Shown: positions 35,697 through 44,246, numbered from the stretch's first letter. The stretch: DNA of 64,000 nt from Kangiellaceae bacterium (GCA_013373015.1 JABXIQ010000002.1:62001-126000), one strand, 5' to 3'. Translations and numbers: made by a program. Notes: a model not told the origin generated them from the sequence alone.

Positions 35697-38375
35697 ATGT
35701 CAGACTCGAATACCCCAGCTGGGATCAATCAGGACCTTGATCCTATCGAAACTCAAGAGTGGTTAGATGCGCTTGACGCGGTGATTGTTGAAGAAGGTGC
35801 TGAACGGGCACACTTTTTACTGGAAAAATTAGTTGAAAAGGCGAGAAGAGCGGGTGCTCACTTACCTTTTGATCTAACAACTGCTTACCTTAATACTATT
35901 CCGCCATCACAAGAAGCCCATATGCCGGGAGATCAGGAAATGGAGCGCCGTTTGCGTGCCATTATCCGTTGGAATGCGATTGCTGTGGTGTTGCAAGCAA
36001 CCAAGAAAGACCTTGATTTAGGTGGTCACTTGTCGAGCTTTGCTTCCAGCGCCACACTGTATGATGTTGCTTATAACCATTTCTTTAAGGGCGATGCGCA
36101 AGGTAAAGGTGATTTAATCTATTACCAAGGTCACTGTGCACCAGGTATTTATGCTCGTGCCTATTTGGAAGGGCGTATTCAAGAGTCGCAACTGAAAGGT
36201 TTCCGCCAAGAAGTTGATGGTAAGGGTTTATCGTCTTATCCACATCCGTGGTTGATGCCAGATTTTTGGCAGTTTCCCACCGTTTCAATGGGACTGGGCC
36301 CCATTCAAGCGATTTACCAAGCGCGTTTCTTAAAATATTTAGAAAACCGCGGTTTAGCCGATACTAAAGGGCGTAAAGTGTGGGCATTCTTGGGTGATGG
36401 CGAGATGGATGAGCCTGAATCAATGGGGGCGATTGGTTTGGCTGGTCGCGAAGGCTTGGATAATTTGATTTTCGTGGTCAACTGTAACCTGCAGCGTCTT
36501 GATGGCCCTGTGCGCGGTAACGGCAAAATTATTCAGGAACTGGAAGGCGAGTTCCGTGGTGCTGGTTGGGATGTGATCAAAGTGATTTGGGGGCGTTACT
36601 GGGATCCATTGATTGCCCGTGATACTGAAGGTCGCTTGCTTAAAGTGATGGAAGAAACCGTTGATGGTGAGTATCAAAACTGTAAAGCCAAAGGTGGCGC
36701 TTACACTCGTGAGCATTTCTTCGGTAAAGATCCTAAATTATTAGAAATGGTCGCCAATATGTCGGATCAAGATATATGGCGTCTTAATCGTGGTGGTCAT
36801 GATCCGCATAAAGTTTACGCGGCTTACCATGAAGCGGTGAAAGCTGACGGTCGTCCAACGATTATTCTTGCTAAAACCGTGAAAGGTTATGGCATGGGCG
36901 ATTCGGGTGAGGGTAAGAATATTTCTCACCAAGTGAAAAAGATGAATTTAGATGCGCTAAAACACTTCCGTGATCGCTTCAATGTTCCTATTCCAGACGA
37001 CAAGTTAGAAGAGGTTCCTTTCTATCACCCGGGCGATGATAGTCCAGAAATCAAGTACTTACATGAGCGTCGTCAAAAGCTAGATGGTTATTTACCTGCC
37101 CGTCGCCAAGAGTCTGAATCTTTGGATATTCCACCATTATCGGCCTTCGATGCCTTATTAAAATCTACTGGCGAGCGTGAAATTTCAACCACTATGGCCT
37201 TTGTTCGCGCTTTAAATGTGTTAATCAAAGATAAGGGTTTGAAAGAGCGTATCGTACCAATTGTACCTGATGAAGCGCGTACCTTTGGTATGGAAGGTAT
37301 GTTCCGACAAATTGGTATCTATTCATCAGTAGGCCAGTTGTACGAGCCAGTCGATTCCGATCAGATCATGTATTATCGCGAAGATAAAAAGGGTCAGATC
37401 TTAGAAGAAGGTATCAACGAAGCGGGCGCAATGTCATCTTGGATGGCGGCGGCGACCAGTTATTCCAGCAATAACTTGCCAATGATTCCTTTTTACGTGT
37501 TCTATTCAATGTTTGGTTTCCAACGTATTGGCGATTTAGCGTGGGCAGCGGGTGATATGCAGGCGCGTGGTTTCTTGATTGGCGCAACTTCTGGCCGTAC
37601 GACCTTGAATGGTGAAGGTTTGCAGCACCAAGACGGTCATAGCCATATGATGTCAGCGACTATTCCAAACTGCATCAGTTACGATCCAACCTATTCACAC
37701 GAAGTGGCTGTGATTGTTCGTGATGGTTTGCGCCGTATGTATAAAGATCAAGAAAATGTTTTCTATTACATCACTACACTGAACGAAAACTATCCGCATC
37801 CAGATATGCCAGAAGGTGCTGAAGAAGGCATCTTGAAAGGGATGTACTTGCTCAAGCCCAATAAGTCGAAGAAGAAAGCCCCGCGTGTGCAGCTAATGGG
37901 CTCTGGCGCGATATTGCGTGAAGTGGAGTATGCTGCTGAGTTGCTGGAAAAAGACTTTGGTGTGTTATCGGATATTTGGTCAGTGACCAGTTTCACCGAA
38001 TTACGTCGCGAAGGTATGGCGGTTGAGCGTGAAAATATGCTGAATCCTGAAAAGAAAGCCAAATTATCTTACGTTGAACAATCATTGGCCAAGCAAAAAG
38101 GCCCTGTGATCGCAGCTACCGACTACATTAAATCTTATGCCGATCAAATCCGTAACTTCGTTAAAACCGATTACACCGTATTAGGAACTGATGGTTTTGG
38201 TCGCTCAGACAGTCGTGAGAATTTGCGTCGTTTCTTCGAAGTGGATCGCTACTATGTGGTGTTGGCAGCACTTAAAACATTGGCTGATCGTGGTGAAATT
38301 GATGTTAAAGAAGTCACCAAAGCCATTAAGCGCTACAAGATCGACACCACTAAAGCCGATCCGGCAACACTATAA
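35697..38375 (+). CDS. aceE: Pyruvate dehydrogenase E1 component AceE (homodimeric type)
   Basis: AceE decarboxylates pyruvate with thiamine diphosphate and passes the acetyl group to the AceF lipoyl domains. ATG 35697 (MSDSNTPAGINQDLDPIETQEW) is the family start; the track's earlier codon adds an unrelated stretch. The 892 residues match E. coli AceE (887). The ThDP motif begins GDGEMDEPES and ends NCNLQRLDG (about residues 230-263). Two binding signatures, YHPHP-like SSYPHPWLMPDFWQFP and GLQHQDGHSHM, are seen. The PdhR regulator gene found next to aceE in E. coli is absent. Confidence 0.96.
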   Translation: MSDSNTPAGINQDLDPIETQEWLDALDAVIVEEGAERAHFLLEKLVEKARRAGAHLPFDLTTAYLNTIPPSQEAHMPGDQEMERRLRAIIRWNAIAVVLQATKKDLDLGGHLSSFASSATLYDVAYNHFFKGDAQGKGDLIYYQGHCAPGIYARAYLEGRIQESQLKGFRQEVDGKGLSSYPHPWLMPDFWQFPTVSMGLGPIQAIYQARFLKYLENRGLADTKGRKVWAFLGDGEMDEPESMGAIGLAGREGLDNLIFVVNCNLQRLDGPVRGNGKIIQELEGEFRGAGWDVIKVIWGRYWDPLIARDTEGRLLKVMEETVDGEYQNCKAKGGAYTREHFFGKDPKLLEMVANMSDQDIWRLNRGGHDPHKVYAAYHEAVKADGRPTIILAKTVKGYGMGDSGEGKNISHQVKKMNLDALKHFRDRFNVPIPDDKLEEVPFYHPGDDSPEIKYLHERRQKLDGYLPARRQESESLDIPPLSAFDALLKSTGEREISTTMAFVRALNVLIKDKGLKERIVPIVPDEARTFGMEGMFRQIGIYSSVGQLYEPVDSDQIMYYREDKKGQILEEGINEAGAMSSWMAAATSYSSNNLPMIPFYVFYSMFGFQRIGDLAWAAGDMQARGFLIGATSGRTTLNGEGLQHQDGHSHMMSATIPNCISYDPTYSHEVAVIVRDGLRRMYKDQENVFYYITTLNENYPHPDMPEGAEEGILKGMYLLKPNKSKKKAPRVQLMGSGAILREVEYAAELLEKDFGVLSDIWSVTSFTELRREGMAVERENMLNPEKKAKLSYVEQSLAKQKGPVIAATDYIKSYADQIRNFVKTDYTVLGTDGFGRSDSRENLRRFFEVDRYYVVLAALKTLADRGEIDVKEVTKAIKRYKIDTTKADPATL

Positions 38376-38386
38376 GGGGAATGACG

Positions 38387-40042
38387 ATGGCAGATATAAT
38401 CCAAGTTAAAGTTCCTGATATCGGTGATGCGCAAGGCGTTGAAGTTATTGAGGTTTTAGTCAATGCGGGTGAAACAATCGAGATTGATGACAGCTTGATC
38501 GTTTTGGAGACTGATAAAGCAACCATGGAAGTTCCATCTTCTCATGCAGGTACTATTACTGCGGTTGATGTGAAGGTGGGCGATAAAGTGTCCGAAGGTG
38601 ATGTGATTTTGAGCATTGAAATTACAACAAGTGCTCCAGCAGAAACATCAAGTCAAGAGTCGCAAGAAGCGTCTTCTATCAAAGAGGAAGTGGCCGCAGC
38701 AGCTGAAGAGCCAGTAGCTGAAGCTCAGCAAGAGGCTCAATCACAAGCGATCATTATCCCTGATTTAGGTGATGCTAATGGTGTCGATGTGATTGAAGTA
38801 TCGGTTAGCGCAGGCGACTCAGTGGAAAAAGATGATAGTTTGATTGTGCTAGAAACCGATAAAGCGACTATGGAAGTTCCATCGCCATTTGCAGGAACGA
38901 TAGAAAGCTTAACCGTCAAAGTGGGCGATAAAGTGAGCCAAGGCGACCAAATCGGCACTATGCTGGCGGTTGCAGCTAAGACATCTGGTACAAAGGCAGT
39001 GCCTAACCCAGCAACAGCGGCAGCACCAGTTGAGAAATCAACGGAGAAGCCTATAGAGAAAAGTGCTGAACAAAGGGCAGAAAAACGCTCGGCTCCAGTA
39101 GCTGACTATCCAGTGCAAACTCCATCTTCTAGTAATGGTAAGTTAGTACACGCTAGCCCCGCAGTTCGCAGAGTTGCAAGAGAGTTTGGCGTAGACCTCA
39201 GTCAAGTGAAAGGTTCTGGGCCAAAGAATCGTATCCTAAAAGAAGATGTGCAATCGTATGTGAAGTTTGAATTGTCGCGTCCAAAAGCAACCGCAGGTTC
39301 AGCGCAAGCAGCACCAGATTTACCAGAAATTGATTTCAGTAAATTTGGTGAGATTGAAACGACCTCATTGACGCGTATTCAAAAGATTTCCAGCGTAACC
39401 TTACAACGCAATTGGAACTTGATCCCTCATGTCACTCAGCACGAAGATGCGGATATTACTGAGTTGGATAATTTCCGTAAGTCGATGAAAGAAGAAGCTG
39501 CCAAAGAAGGTGTGCGCTTGACACCTTTGGCCTTCATTATGAAAGCGTTAGTTGCAAGTTTGAAGGCATTCCCAACATTTAACAGCTCATTGGCTGCAGA
39601 TGGCGAAACTTTGGTCTTGAAGAAATACTTCAACATTGGCGTTGCGGTGGACACTCCAGACGGCTTGGTGGTGCCCGTTATTCGCGATGTGGATAAGAAA
39701 TCTGTGTATCAACTGGCGACAGAGTTAGGCGAAGTTTCGCAAAAAGCGCGTGATAAGAAACTCACTGCCGCTGATATGCAAGGTAGCTCAATGACCATTT
39801 CATCATTAGGCGGTATTGGCGGCACAGCCTTTACTCCTATTGTAAATTGGCCTGATGTAGCAATTTTAGGATTATCGCGCAATAAAATACAGCCTGTCTG
39901 GGACGGTAAAGAGTTCCAGCCGCGTATGATGTTGCCGATGTCACTGTCTTATGATCATCGTGTGATTGATGGGGCGGTTGCGGCTAGATTTATTGTGCAT
40001 CTTAGTAAGACTTTGGAAGATATACGCCGCATAATTTTATAG
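38387..40042 (+). CDS. aceF: Dihydrolipoamide acetyltransferase AceF (two lipoyl domains)
   Basis: AceF is the core acetyltransferase of the pyruvate dehydrogenase complex. ATG 38387 lies 8 nt after AAGGGG, a better spacing than ATG 38381. The 551 residues contain two lipoyl domains (about residues 3-75 and 120-195), each with the lipoylated lysine in ETDKATMEVPS, Ala/Pro/Glu-rich linkers, a peripheral subunit-binding domain (ASPAVRRVAREFGVDL, about 255-290) and the catalytic domain ending with SYDHRVIDGA. E. coli has three lipoyl domains; two is common elsewhere. Confidence 0.95.
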   Translation: MADIIQVKVPDIGDAQGVEVIEVLVNAGETIEIDDSLIVLETDKATMEVPSSHAGTITAVDVKVGDKVSEGDVILSIEITTSAPAETSSQESQEASSIKEEVAAAAEEPVAEAQQEAQSQAIIIPDLGDANGVDVIEVSVSAGDSVEKDDSLIVLETDKATMEVPSPFAGTIESLTVKVGDKVSQGDQIGTMLAVAAKTSGTKAVPNPATAAAPVEKSTEKPIEKSAEQRAEKRSAPVADYPVQTPSSSNGKLVHASPAVRRVAREFGVDLSQVKGSGPKNRILKEDVQSYVKFELSRPKATAGSAQAAPDLPEIDFSKFGEIETTSLTRIQKISSVTLQRNWNLIPHVTQHEDADITELDNFRKSMKEEAAKEGVRLTPLAFIMKALVASLKAFPTFNSSLAADGETLVLKKYFNIGVAVDTPDGLVVPVIRDVDKKSVYQLATELGEVSQKARDKKLTAADMQGSSMTISSLGGIGGTAFTPIVNWPDVAILGLSRNKIQPVWDGKEFQPRMMLPMSLSYDHRVIDGAVAARFIVHLSKTLEDIRRIIL

Positions 40043-40048
40043 CGTCTA

Positions 40049-40150
40049 ATTTGTACAATCTTGGCGTTAAAATAAATCGCTAAAATGCTCATTTAGAATT
40101 ACTAAACTGCGCTTTTTTCGATTTATTTTGCCTTAACCTTGAACAAATTA
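40049..40150. repeat. Dispersed imperfect palindrome, copy 2
   Basis: Outer arms include the perfect 11-bp pair AAAATAAATCG (40069-40079) and CGATTTATTTT (40119-40129). The core TGCTCATTTAG-AATTA-CTAAACTGCGC (40086-40112) is the reverse complement of the core upstream of mraZ with only the loop altered. It separates aceF from lpd. Confidence 0.75.
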
Positions 40151-40228
40151 TTTCGCTATAACAAGAAATAGAGAATGTTTATTTCGCATAAAGTGTTTGT
40201 TAATTGACCAAGAAATAGCCTAAATGGC

Positions 40229-40318
40229 TTTGATTTTCGGTCAGTTCAGGTAAAATACGCCACTCTTTTGGAGTGGCTCGTAGCTAGAACTGTAAAAACA
40301 GCGAAACTAGCTCCAGAT
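40229..40318 (+). promoter_or_regulatory. Possible lpd promoter and structured leader
   Basis: TAAAAT (40251-40256) resembles a -10, with TTTGAT (40229-40234) as a weak -35 at 16 bp. It is followed by the hairpin GCCACTC-TTTTG-GAGTGGC (40259-40277) and a second stem AGCTAG...CTAGCT with an inner CTGT-ACAG pair. The first stem could protect the 5' end of the lpd mRNA. Confidence 0.4.
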
Positions 40319-40341
40319 ATGAATGAATCAAAGAGGATCTC

Positions 40342-41760
40342 ATGAGTAATATTAAAGCTCAATTGGTGGTTTTAGGTAGTGGCCCAGGTGGTTACTCAGC
40401 AGCTTTCCGCGCAGCAGATTTAGGCTTAGACGTGGTCATGGTAGAAAAATACGCTGAATTAGGTGGCGTTTGTTTGAACGTGGGTTGTATCCCATCGAAA
40501 GCACTATTACACACGGCTAAAGTGATTGATGAAGCAGAAGAAACCGCAAAACACGGTGTTAGCTTCGGCAAGCCAGACATTGATATCGACAAAATCCGCG
40601 CCTACAAAGAAGGCGTAGTGGGTCAATTGTCGAAAGGCGTTGCTGGCATGGCGAAAATGCGCAAAGTTAAAACGGTTCAAGGTTACGGTAAATTTACTGG
40701 CCCTAACAGTTTAGAAGTTGAGCATGAAGGCGCAAAACAAGTGATTGAGTTTGAAAACGCTATTATTGCAGCGGGTTCTCGTGTGGTTCAATTGCCATTC
40801 TTGCCACAAGATGAGCGTATCGTAGATTCAACAGGTGCATTGCAATTACGCAAAGTTCCTGAGCATATGTTGGTTATCGGTGGTGGTATTATTGGCTTAG
40901 AAATGGCAACGGTTTACCGTGCATTAGGCGCAAAAATCTCAATCGTTGAGATGGCTGATCAATTGGTTCCAGCAGCGGATAAAGACGTCGTTAAAGTGCT
41001 ACAAAAGTACGTTGCTAAGAAATACGAAAATATCATGCTAGAAACTAGTGTGACTAAAGTAGAAGCTAAAGATGATGGCTTATACGTAACTTTTGAAGGC
41101 AAAAACGCGCCAGCAGAGCCAGTAAAATACGACATGATCTTATCAGCAGTAGGTCGTCGCCCGAATGGTGACTTGATCGACGCTGAGAAAGCAGGCGTTA
41201 AAGTAACTGACCGTGGCTTTATCGAAACTGATAAGCAAATGCGCACCAACGTACCGCACATTTATGCGATTGGTGATGTTGTTGGTCAACCAATGTTAGC
41301 GCACAAAGCAACAGCAGAAGCGCACGTTGCTGCAGAAGTTATCGCTGGTCAAAAACACTTCTTCGACCCAATCACAATTCCATCTGTTGCGTACACAGAT
41401 CCTGAATTGGCGTGGGTTGGTTACACTGAAAAAGAAGCAAAAGCAGAAGGTATCGACTACGGCGTAGGTAACTTCCCATGGGCAGCTTCAGGCCGCGCTA
41501 TCGGTGTTGCACGCTCAGAAGGTTTCACTAAGTTGATTTTCGACAAGAAAAACAACCGTGTAATTGGTGGTGCAGTTGCTGGTGTAAATGCGGGTGAGTT
41601 GATTGCAGAAGTGGGCTTAGCCATTGAAATGGGTTGTGATGCAGAAGATATCGGCTTAACCATTCATGCGCACCCAACGCTTTCTGAATCAATCAGTTTT
41701 GCGGCAGAGGTGTACGAAGGTGTTTGTACTGATTTGCCTCCTCAGCGTAAGAAGAAATAA
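40342..41760 (+). CDS. lpdA: Dihydrolipoamide dehydrogenase Lpd (E3)
   Basis: Lpd reoxidises the dihydrolipoyl arms of the pyruvate and 2-oxoglutarate dehydrogenase complexes. The 472 residues (E. coli 474) begin with the FAD-binding VVLGSGPGGYSAAFRAADLG, the redox disulfide GGVCLNVGCIPSKALL (about residues 41-56), the NAD-binding VIGGGIIGLEMATVYRALG and the C-terminal dimer-interface catalytic HAHPTLSES. AGAGGATCTC precedes the ATG. The codon use looks biased to a limited codon set, as expected of a highly expressed gene. Confidence 0.97.
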   Translation: MSNIKAQLVVLGSGPGGYSAAFRAADLGLDVVMVEKYAELGGVCLNVGCIPSKALLHTAKVIDEAEETAKHGVSFGKPDIDIDKIRAYKEGVVGQLSKGVAGMAKMRKVKTVQGYGKFTGPNSLEVEHEGAKQVIEFENAIIAAGSRVVQLPFLPQDERIVDSTGALQLRKVPEHMLVIGGGIIGLEMATVYRALGAKISIVEMADQLVPAADKDVVKVLQKYVAKKYENIMLETSVTKVEAKDDGLYVTFEGKNAPAEPVKYDMILSAVGRRPNGDLIDAEKAGVKVTDRGFIETDKQMRTNVPHIYAIGDVVGQPMLAHKATAEAHVAAEVIAGQKHFFDPITIPSVAYTDPELAWVGYTEKEAKAEGIDYGVGNFPWAASGRAIGVARSEGFTKLIFDKKNNRVIGGAVAGVNAGELIAEVGLAIEMGCDAEDIGLTIHAHPTLSESISFAAEVYEGVCTDLPPQRKKK

Positions 41761-41770
41761 ATAAGCAATC

Positions 41771-41867
41771 TTTTTTCGCATTAGCGTTGTTGTTAGCGTG
41801 CTCAATTGCTCATGTATTAATATACACTGCGCATTTCCGCGCGCTAACGCCTAGCTACTGCAAAAAA
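41771..41867. repeat. Dispersed imperfect palindrome, copy 3
   Basis: The left arm starts TTTTTTCGCATTAGCG and the right arm ends TAGCTACTGCAAAAAAA, with internal TTAGCGTGC opposite GCGCGCTAA. The core TGCTCATGTATTAATATACACTGCGC (41807-41832) keeps the same TGCTCAT and ACTGCGC boxes as the other copies, but the inner stem has changed from TTTAG/CTAAA to GTAT/ATAC, a compensating change. Confidence 0.7.
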
Positions 41868-41947
41868 ATCTAAGCTTATTGGGAGTTTCACTCCCGCCTC
41901 GAAAAGGTTTACGCCTCGCTCTAAACAAAAAATCCTAATTTATTATT

Positions 41948-41980
41948 AAAGGCTTCCGAAAGGAGGCCTTTTTGTTTTTT
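41948..41980 (+). terminator. Rho-independent terminator after lpd
   Basis: AAAGGCTTCC, tetraloop GAAA, GGAGGCCTTT (one G-U pair), then TTTGTTTTTT. It is the likely end of the aceEF-lpd transcripts. Confidence 0.85.
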
Positions 41981-42096
41981 AGAATATAAAAATTGTAAAA
42001 AATCGAAAGAGCGTCTAGTGCGCCCTTTTTCTTTATCGAGAACAGTGCCACAATGATTGGAGTTTTTCATATCAAAGACAAGCTCTAAGAGGATTT

Positions 42097-42576
42097 ATGT
42101 TACTTATTCGTGCTTTTGCGGTTCTATTGATCACTCTGTTACTTAGCAACTGTGCAACTTGGCGTAGTGATTATCAGTCGCCAGATTTAAGTTTGGTTAA
42201 TATCACCATGCTGGAATCAGAAGGATTAGAGCAGTTGTACGAAGTTAAGCTGCGTATCCAAAACCCCAACGATATGGAGTTTCCGATTAATGGCATGAGT
42301 TATCGTCTAAATCTAATGGGTGCTAAATTCGCGACAGGTGTTAGTGACGAGCAATTGGTTTTGAAACCCTTTAGTGAACAAGTTGTTACTTTCAAAGTCG
42401 CTACCAACTGGTTGCAAGCGGGTAGAGCCTTGCTCAACCTTTCAAAGCAAAAAACACCAATCGTTGATTATTCTATGACTGCTAAAATCCATACAGATAA
42501 ACTACTGCTTGGAACCATTCCAGTAGAAAAAGAAGGGAAAGTGGATTTGGATAGTTTGTTTGAAGATAAGAATTAA
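42097..42576 (+). CDS. LEA type 2 family lipoprotein
   Basis: The 159-residue product begins with a lipoprotein signal, MLLIRAFAVLLITLLLSNC, with the lipobox LLSNC giving the modified cysteine at about residue 19. The rest resembles the LEA_2/WHy fold (water stress and hypersensitive response domain): a beta-sandwich with VKLRIQNPNDMEFPINGMSYRLNL-type strands (the family's N-P-N motif is QNPND). Such proteins are outer-membrane or periplasmic in proteobacteria; the function is unknown. AAGAGGA precedes the ATG. Its stop codon overlaps the recombination point of the following cassette. Confidence 0.8.
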   Translation: MLLIRAFAVLLITLLLSNCATWRSDYQSPDLSLVNITMLESEGLEQLYEVKLRIQNPNDMEFPINGMSYRLNLMGAKFATGVSDEQLVLKPFSEQVVTFKVATNWLQAGRALLNLSKQKTPIVDYSMTAKIHTDKLLLGTIPVEKEGKVDLDSLFEDKN

Positions 42577-42651
42577 CGCCCACAGCACAGGCGGAGCGTC
42601 AGCGACGTCCAGCGCAACGAAGTGGAGCGATTGTGCCTGTGCTTGTTATAC
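42571..42651 (-). mobile_element. attC-like recombination site
   Basis: The site spans 81 nt. Outer boxes GTATAAC and GTTAATT; inner 8-bp arms GCACAGGC (42642-42635) and GCCTGTGC (42592-42585); a central region with further imperfect symmetry. The GTATAACAA...GGGCGTTA ends resemble those I recall for Vibrio-type attC repeats. The outer right box belongs to the flanking DNA, overlapping the stop codon of the LEA gene. Confidence 0.65.
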
Positions 42652-43114
42652 GTGCGGTTAAACATAATCTAAGTCGTGCCCATAATCATCAACAAAATAG
42701 CAATCGAAATCAAAACTAGCCCCGATACTGTAGGCTTTTTCTAATGTTGAATGGTCGAGGTGAATTCCATGCTGGCTAGGGTGATAATAACCTACACACT
42801 GAATACAGATATTATATTTATCGCTCAGTTTTACTAACTCGCTTTTAAGTGGAGTTAGGATGCTAAAAATCTTATCAAGATGTTCTTCGATCGGATGTGT
42901 GTCATCCAAACCGCTTTCGAGCTGCCACGATACTTGATTTCTGGGGCGGTTGTTGGCTCTATTAATGTCACCTTTGTTCCAACAATTAGTAGGCTCTAAT
43001 TTCAAAATTTCCGTTATTTCAGAATGTGAACCATCTTCGTTTGAAATCCGTAGATAAGCGTACTCTCTATCTGTTAGTGGAGGTGATGCCATTGATTTTC
43101 TCTAGCTCGTATAA
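42577..43114 (-). mobile_element. Solitary integron-cassette-like insertion (DUF4279 gene plus attC-like site)
   Basis: On the minus strand the unit begins after G of GTTATAC (43115-43109), runs through one short gene with almost no promoter region, and ends in an attC-like fold: GTATAAC (42651-42645), AAGCACAGGC, a variable loop, GCCTGTGCT, GTGGGC, GTTAATT (42577-42571). The first bases of the unit (TTATAC) complement the GTATAAC of its own attC-like site, as they must in a true cassette. No integrase lies in the window. Confidence 0.7.
42658..43092 (-). CDS. DUF4279 domain protein (cassette gene)
   Basis: The 144-residue soluble protein has the DUF4279 pattern: an N-terminal beta strand (YAYLRISNEDGSHSEITEIL), then the L-x-P-T turn LKLEPTNCWNKGD, a middle helix (HPIEEHLDKIFSILTPLKS) and C-terminal strands. 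The function is not known; related genes are often carried on mobile cassettes and near polymorphic-toxin immunity genes. The start ATG 43092 is 17-22 nt after the core site, and the stop is 7 nt before the attC-like box, the tight packing expected of a cassette gene. Confidence 0.75.
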   Translation of the reverse strand: MASPPLTDREYAYLRISNEDGSHSEITEILKLEPTNCWNKGDINRANNRPRNQVSWQLESGLDDTHPIEEHLDKIFSILTPLKSELVKLSDKYNICIQCVGYYHPSQHGIHLDHSTLEKAYSIGASFDFDCYFVDDYGHDLDYV

Positions 43115-43286
43115 CAGTTGAATATGCGACATTGAGCATAATTTATTGATTTATAAAACATTTATTTTTGAAATCCCTTTTGCTCTTAATTACATCTATA
43201 AAGGGGACATTCTTGTTCCCGTAGTATTTACTTGATAATAACAAAATCAACAGCTTATGCAAATTGCTATGTGTTAAAGAGAACTT

Positions 43287-44246
43287 CTATGGCTTCGCTA
43301 AAGGTCTTAACGGGTATCTGACCTTTTTGCGTTTGCGTCCTGCTATAGCTGTGATTGCCGAGCCGATAACCACTAGTATTGCACCAAGGATGCTGAGGTG
43401 GTTGATGGGCTCTGCTACTAGATAATCTGGGTAGTAGTGGGCCAATAGTTTCATGCTGCCGATGGTGATTAGCGGAGTTATGGCTAGAACTGAACTTACG
43501 CGTGAGGCTTCCCAGTGGGCTAGAGCTTCGGCGAATGCTCCGTAGGCTATCAGGGTGTTGAGACAGCAGAAGACAAGCAGTGCCCAGCCAAAACCATTGA
43601 GACTAATGGCTTGGAGAGGATTTGCCCAAGGTAGTAATAATGGTACGCAAGCTAGGTAAATCATAAACATGATTTGGTTGGAGCTAAAATTGTTGAGCAG
43701 TTGTTTTTGTGCCAAGGCGTAAGCCGCCCAAGTTACTGCGGCAATCAAGATCCAGATTAGCCCAAGGGTATAGCCATTCATTTGGCTGAAAATCTCGCCA
43801 AAGCGCAGATTGAAGAATAGTATTAAGCCAATCACAAAGCAGCTAAAACCGAGCCATTGCATTTTGCTGAAACGTTCCTTAAAAACAATCAAGCTGCCGA
43901 GTAGCATTAACATAGGAGCTAATTGGATGAGTACTTGTGCGCTACTGGGTGTGATGAGTTCTAGGCCAAGTTGGTAGAAAACATAGTTTAGACACAATCC
44001 AGAAATGGTTATGGCCAGCAACAACCCTACTTTACCTTTCATGGCACTGAAACTGGGTAGTCGCTTTCTGAATAATAAAAATAGAAAGACTACTAACGCG
44101 GCACTAAAGAAGCGATACCAGACGATTGTTATGGCGTCCATTTGCTGCAACAAGCCTTTTAGAGCAATCGGTAACAGCCCCCATAAAAAAGCTGTAGTGA
44201 GCGATAATAATAAGCCGAGTTGCCAGCGACCAGAAACTGTATGCAT
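43287..44246 (-). CDS. EamA/DMT-family membrane transporter
   Basis: The 319-residue protein has about ten hydrophobic helices arranged as two EamA repeats (about residues 12-140 and 158-300), the layout of drug/metabolite exporters of the RhaT/YdcZ type. Typical segments are AFLWGLLPIALKGLL at the start of repeat 1, and WAAYALAQKQLL at the start of repeat 2. The substrate cannot be told from sequence. It is monocistronic, with no partner nearby. Confidence 0.85.
   Translation of the reverse strand: MHTVSGRWQLGLLLSLTTAFLWGLLPIALKGLLQQMDAITIVWYRFFSAALVVFLFLLFRKRLPSFSAMKGKVGLLLAITISGLCLNYVFYQLGLELITPSSAQVLIQLAPMLMLLGSLIVFKERFSKMQWLGFSCFVIGLILFFNLRFGEIFSQMNGYTLGLIWILIAAVTWAAYALAQKQLLNNFSSNQIMFMIYLACVPLLLPWANPLQAISLNGFGWALLVFCCLNTLIAYGAFAEALAHWEASRVSSVLAITPLITIGSMKLLAHYYPDYLVAEPINHLSILGAILVVIGSAITAIAGRKRKKVRYPLRPLAKP

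Larger units (their letters stand above)
40043..40341 (+). other. aceF-lpd intergenic region (299 bp)
   Basis: It holds copy 2 of the dispersed palindrome (40049-40150), then a possible promoter and a structured lpd leader (40251-40318). No coding frame was found. Confidence 0.6.
41761..42096 (+). other. Region downstream of lpd (336 bp)
   Basis: It contains copy 3 of the dispersed palindrome (41771-41867), a short hairpin GGGAGT-TTC-ACTCCC (41881-41895) and the lpd terminator (41948-41978). No gene is seen. Confidence 0.6.

Noticed and set aside
43198-43222. GGGGACATTCTTGTTCCC hairpin as an insertion-sequence end or REP unit
   Set aside because: Only a single short copy is present, with no partner repeat or transposase in the window, so it cannot be classified.
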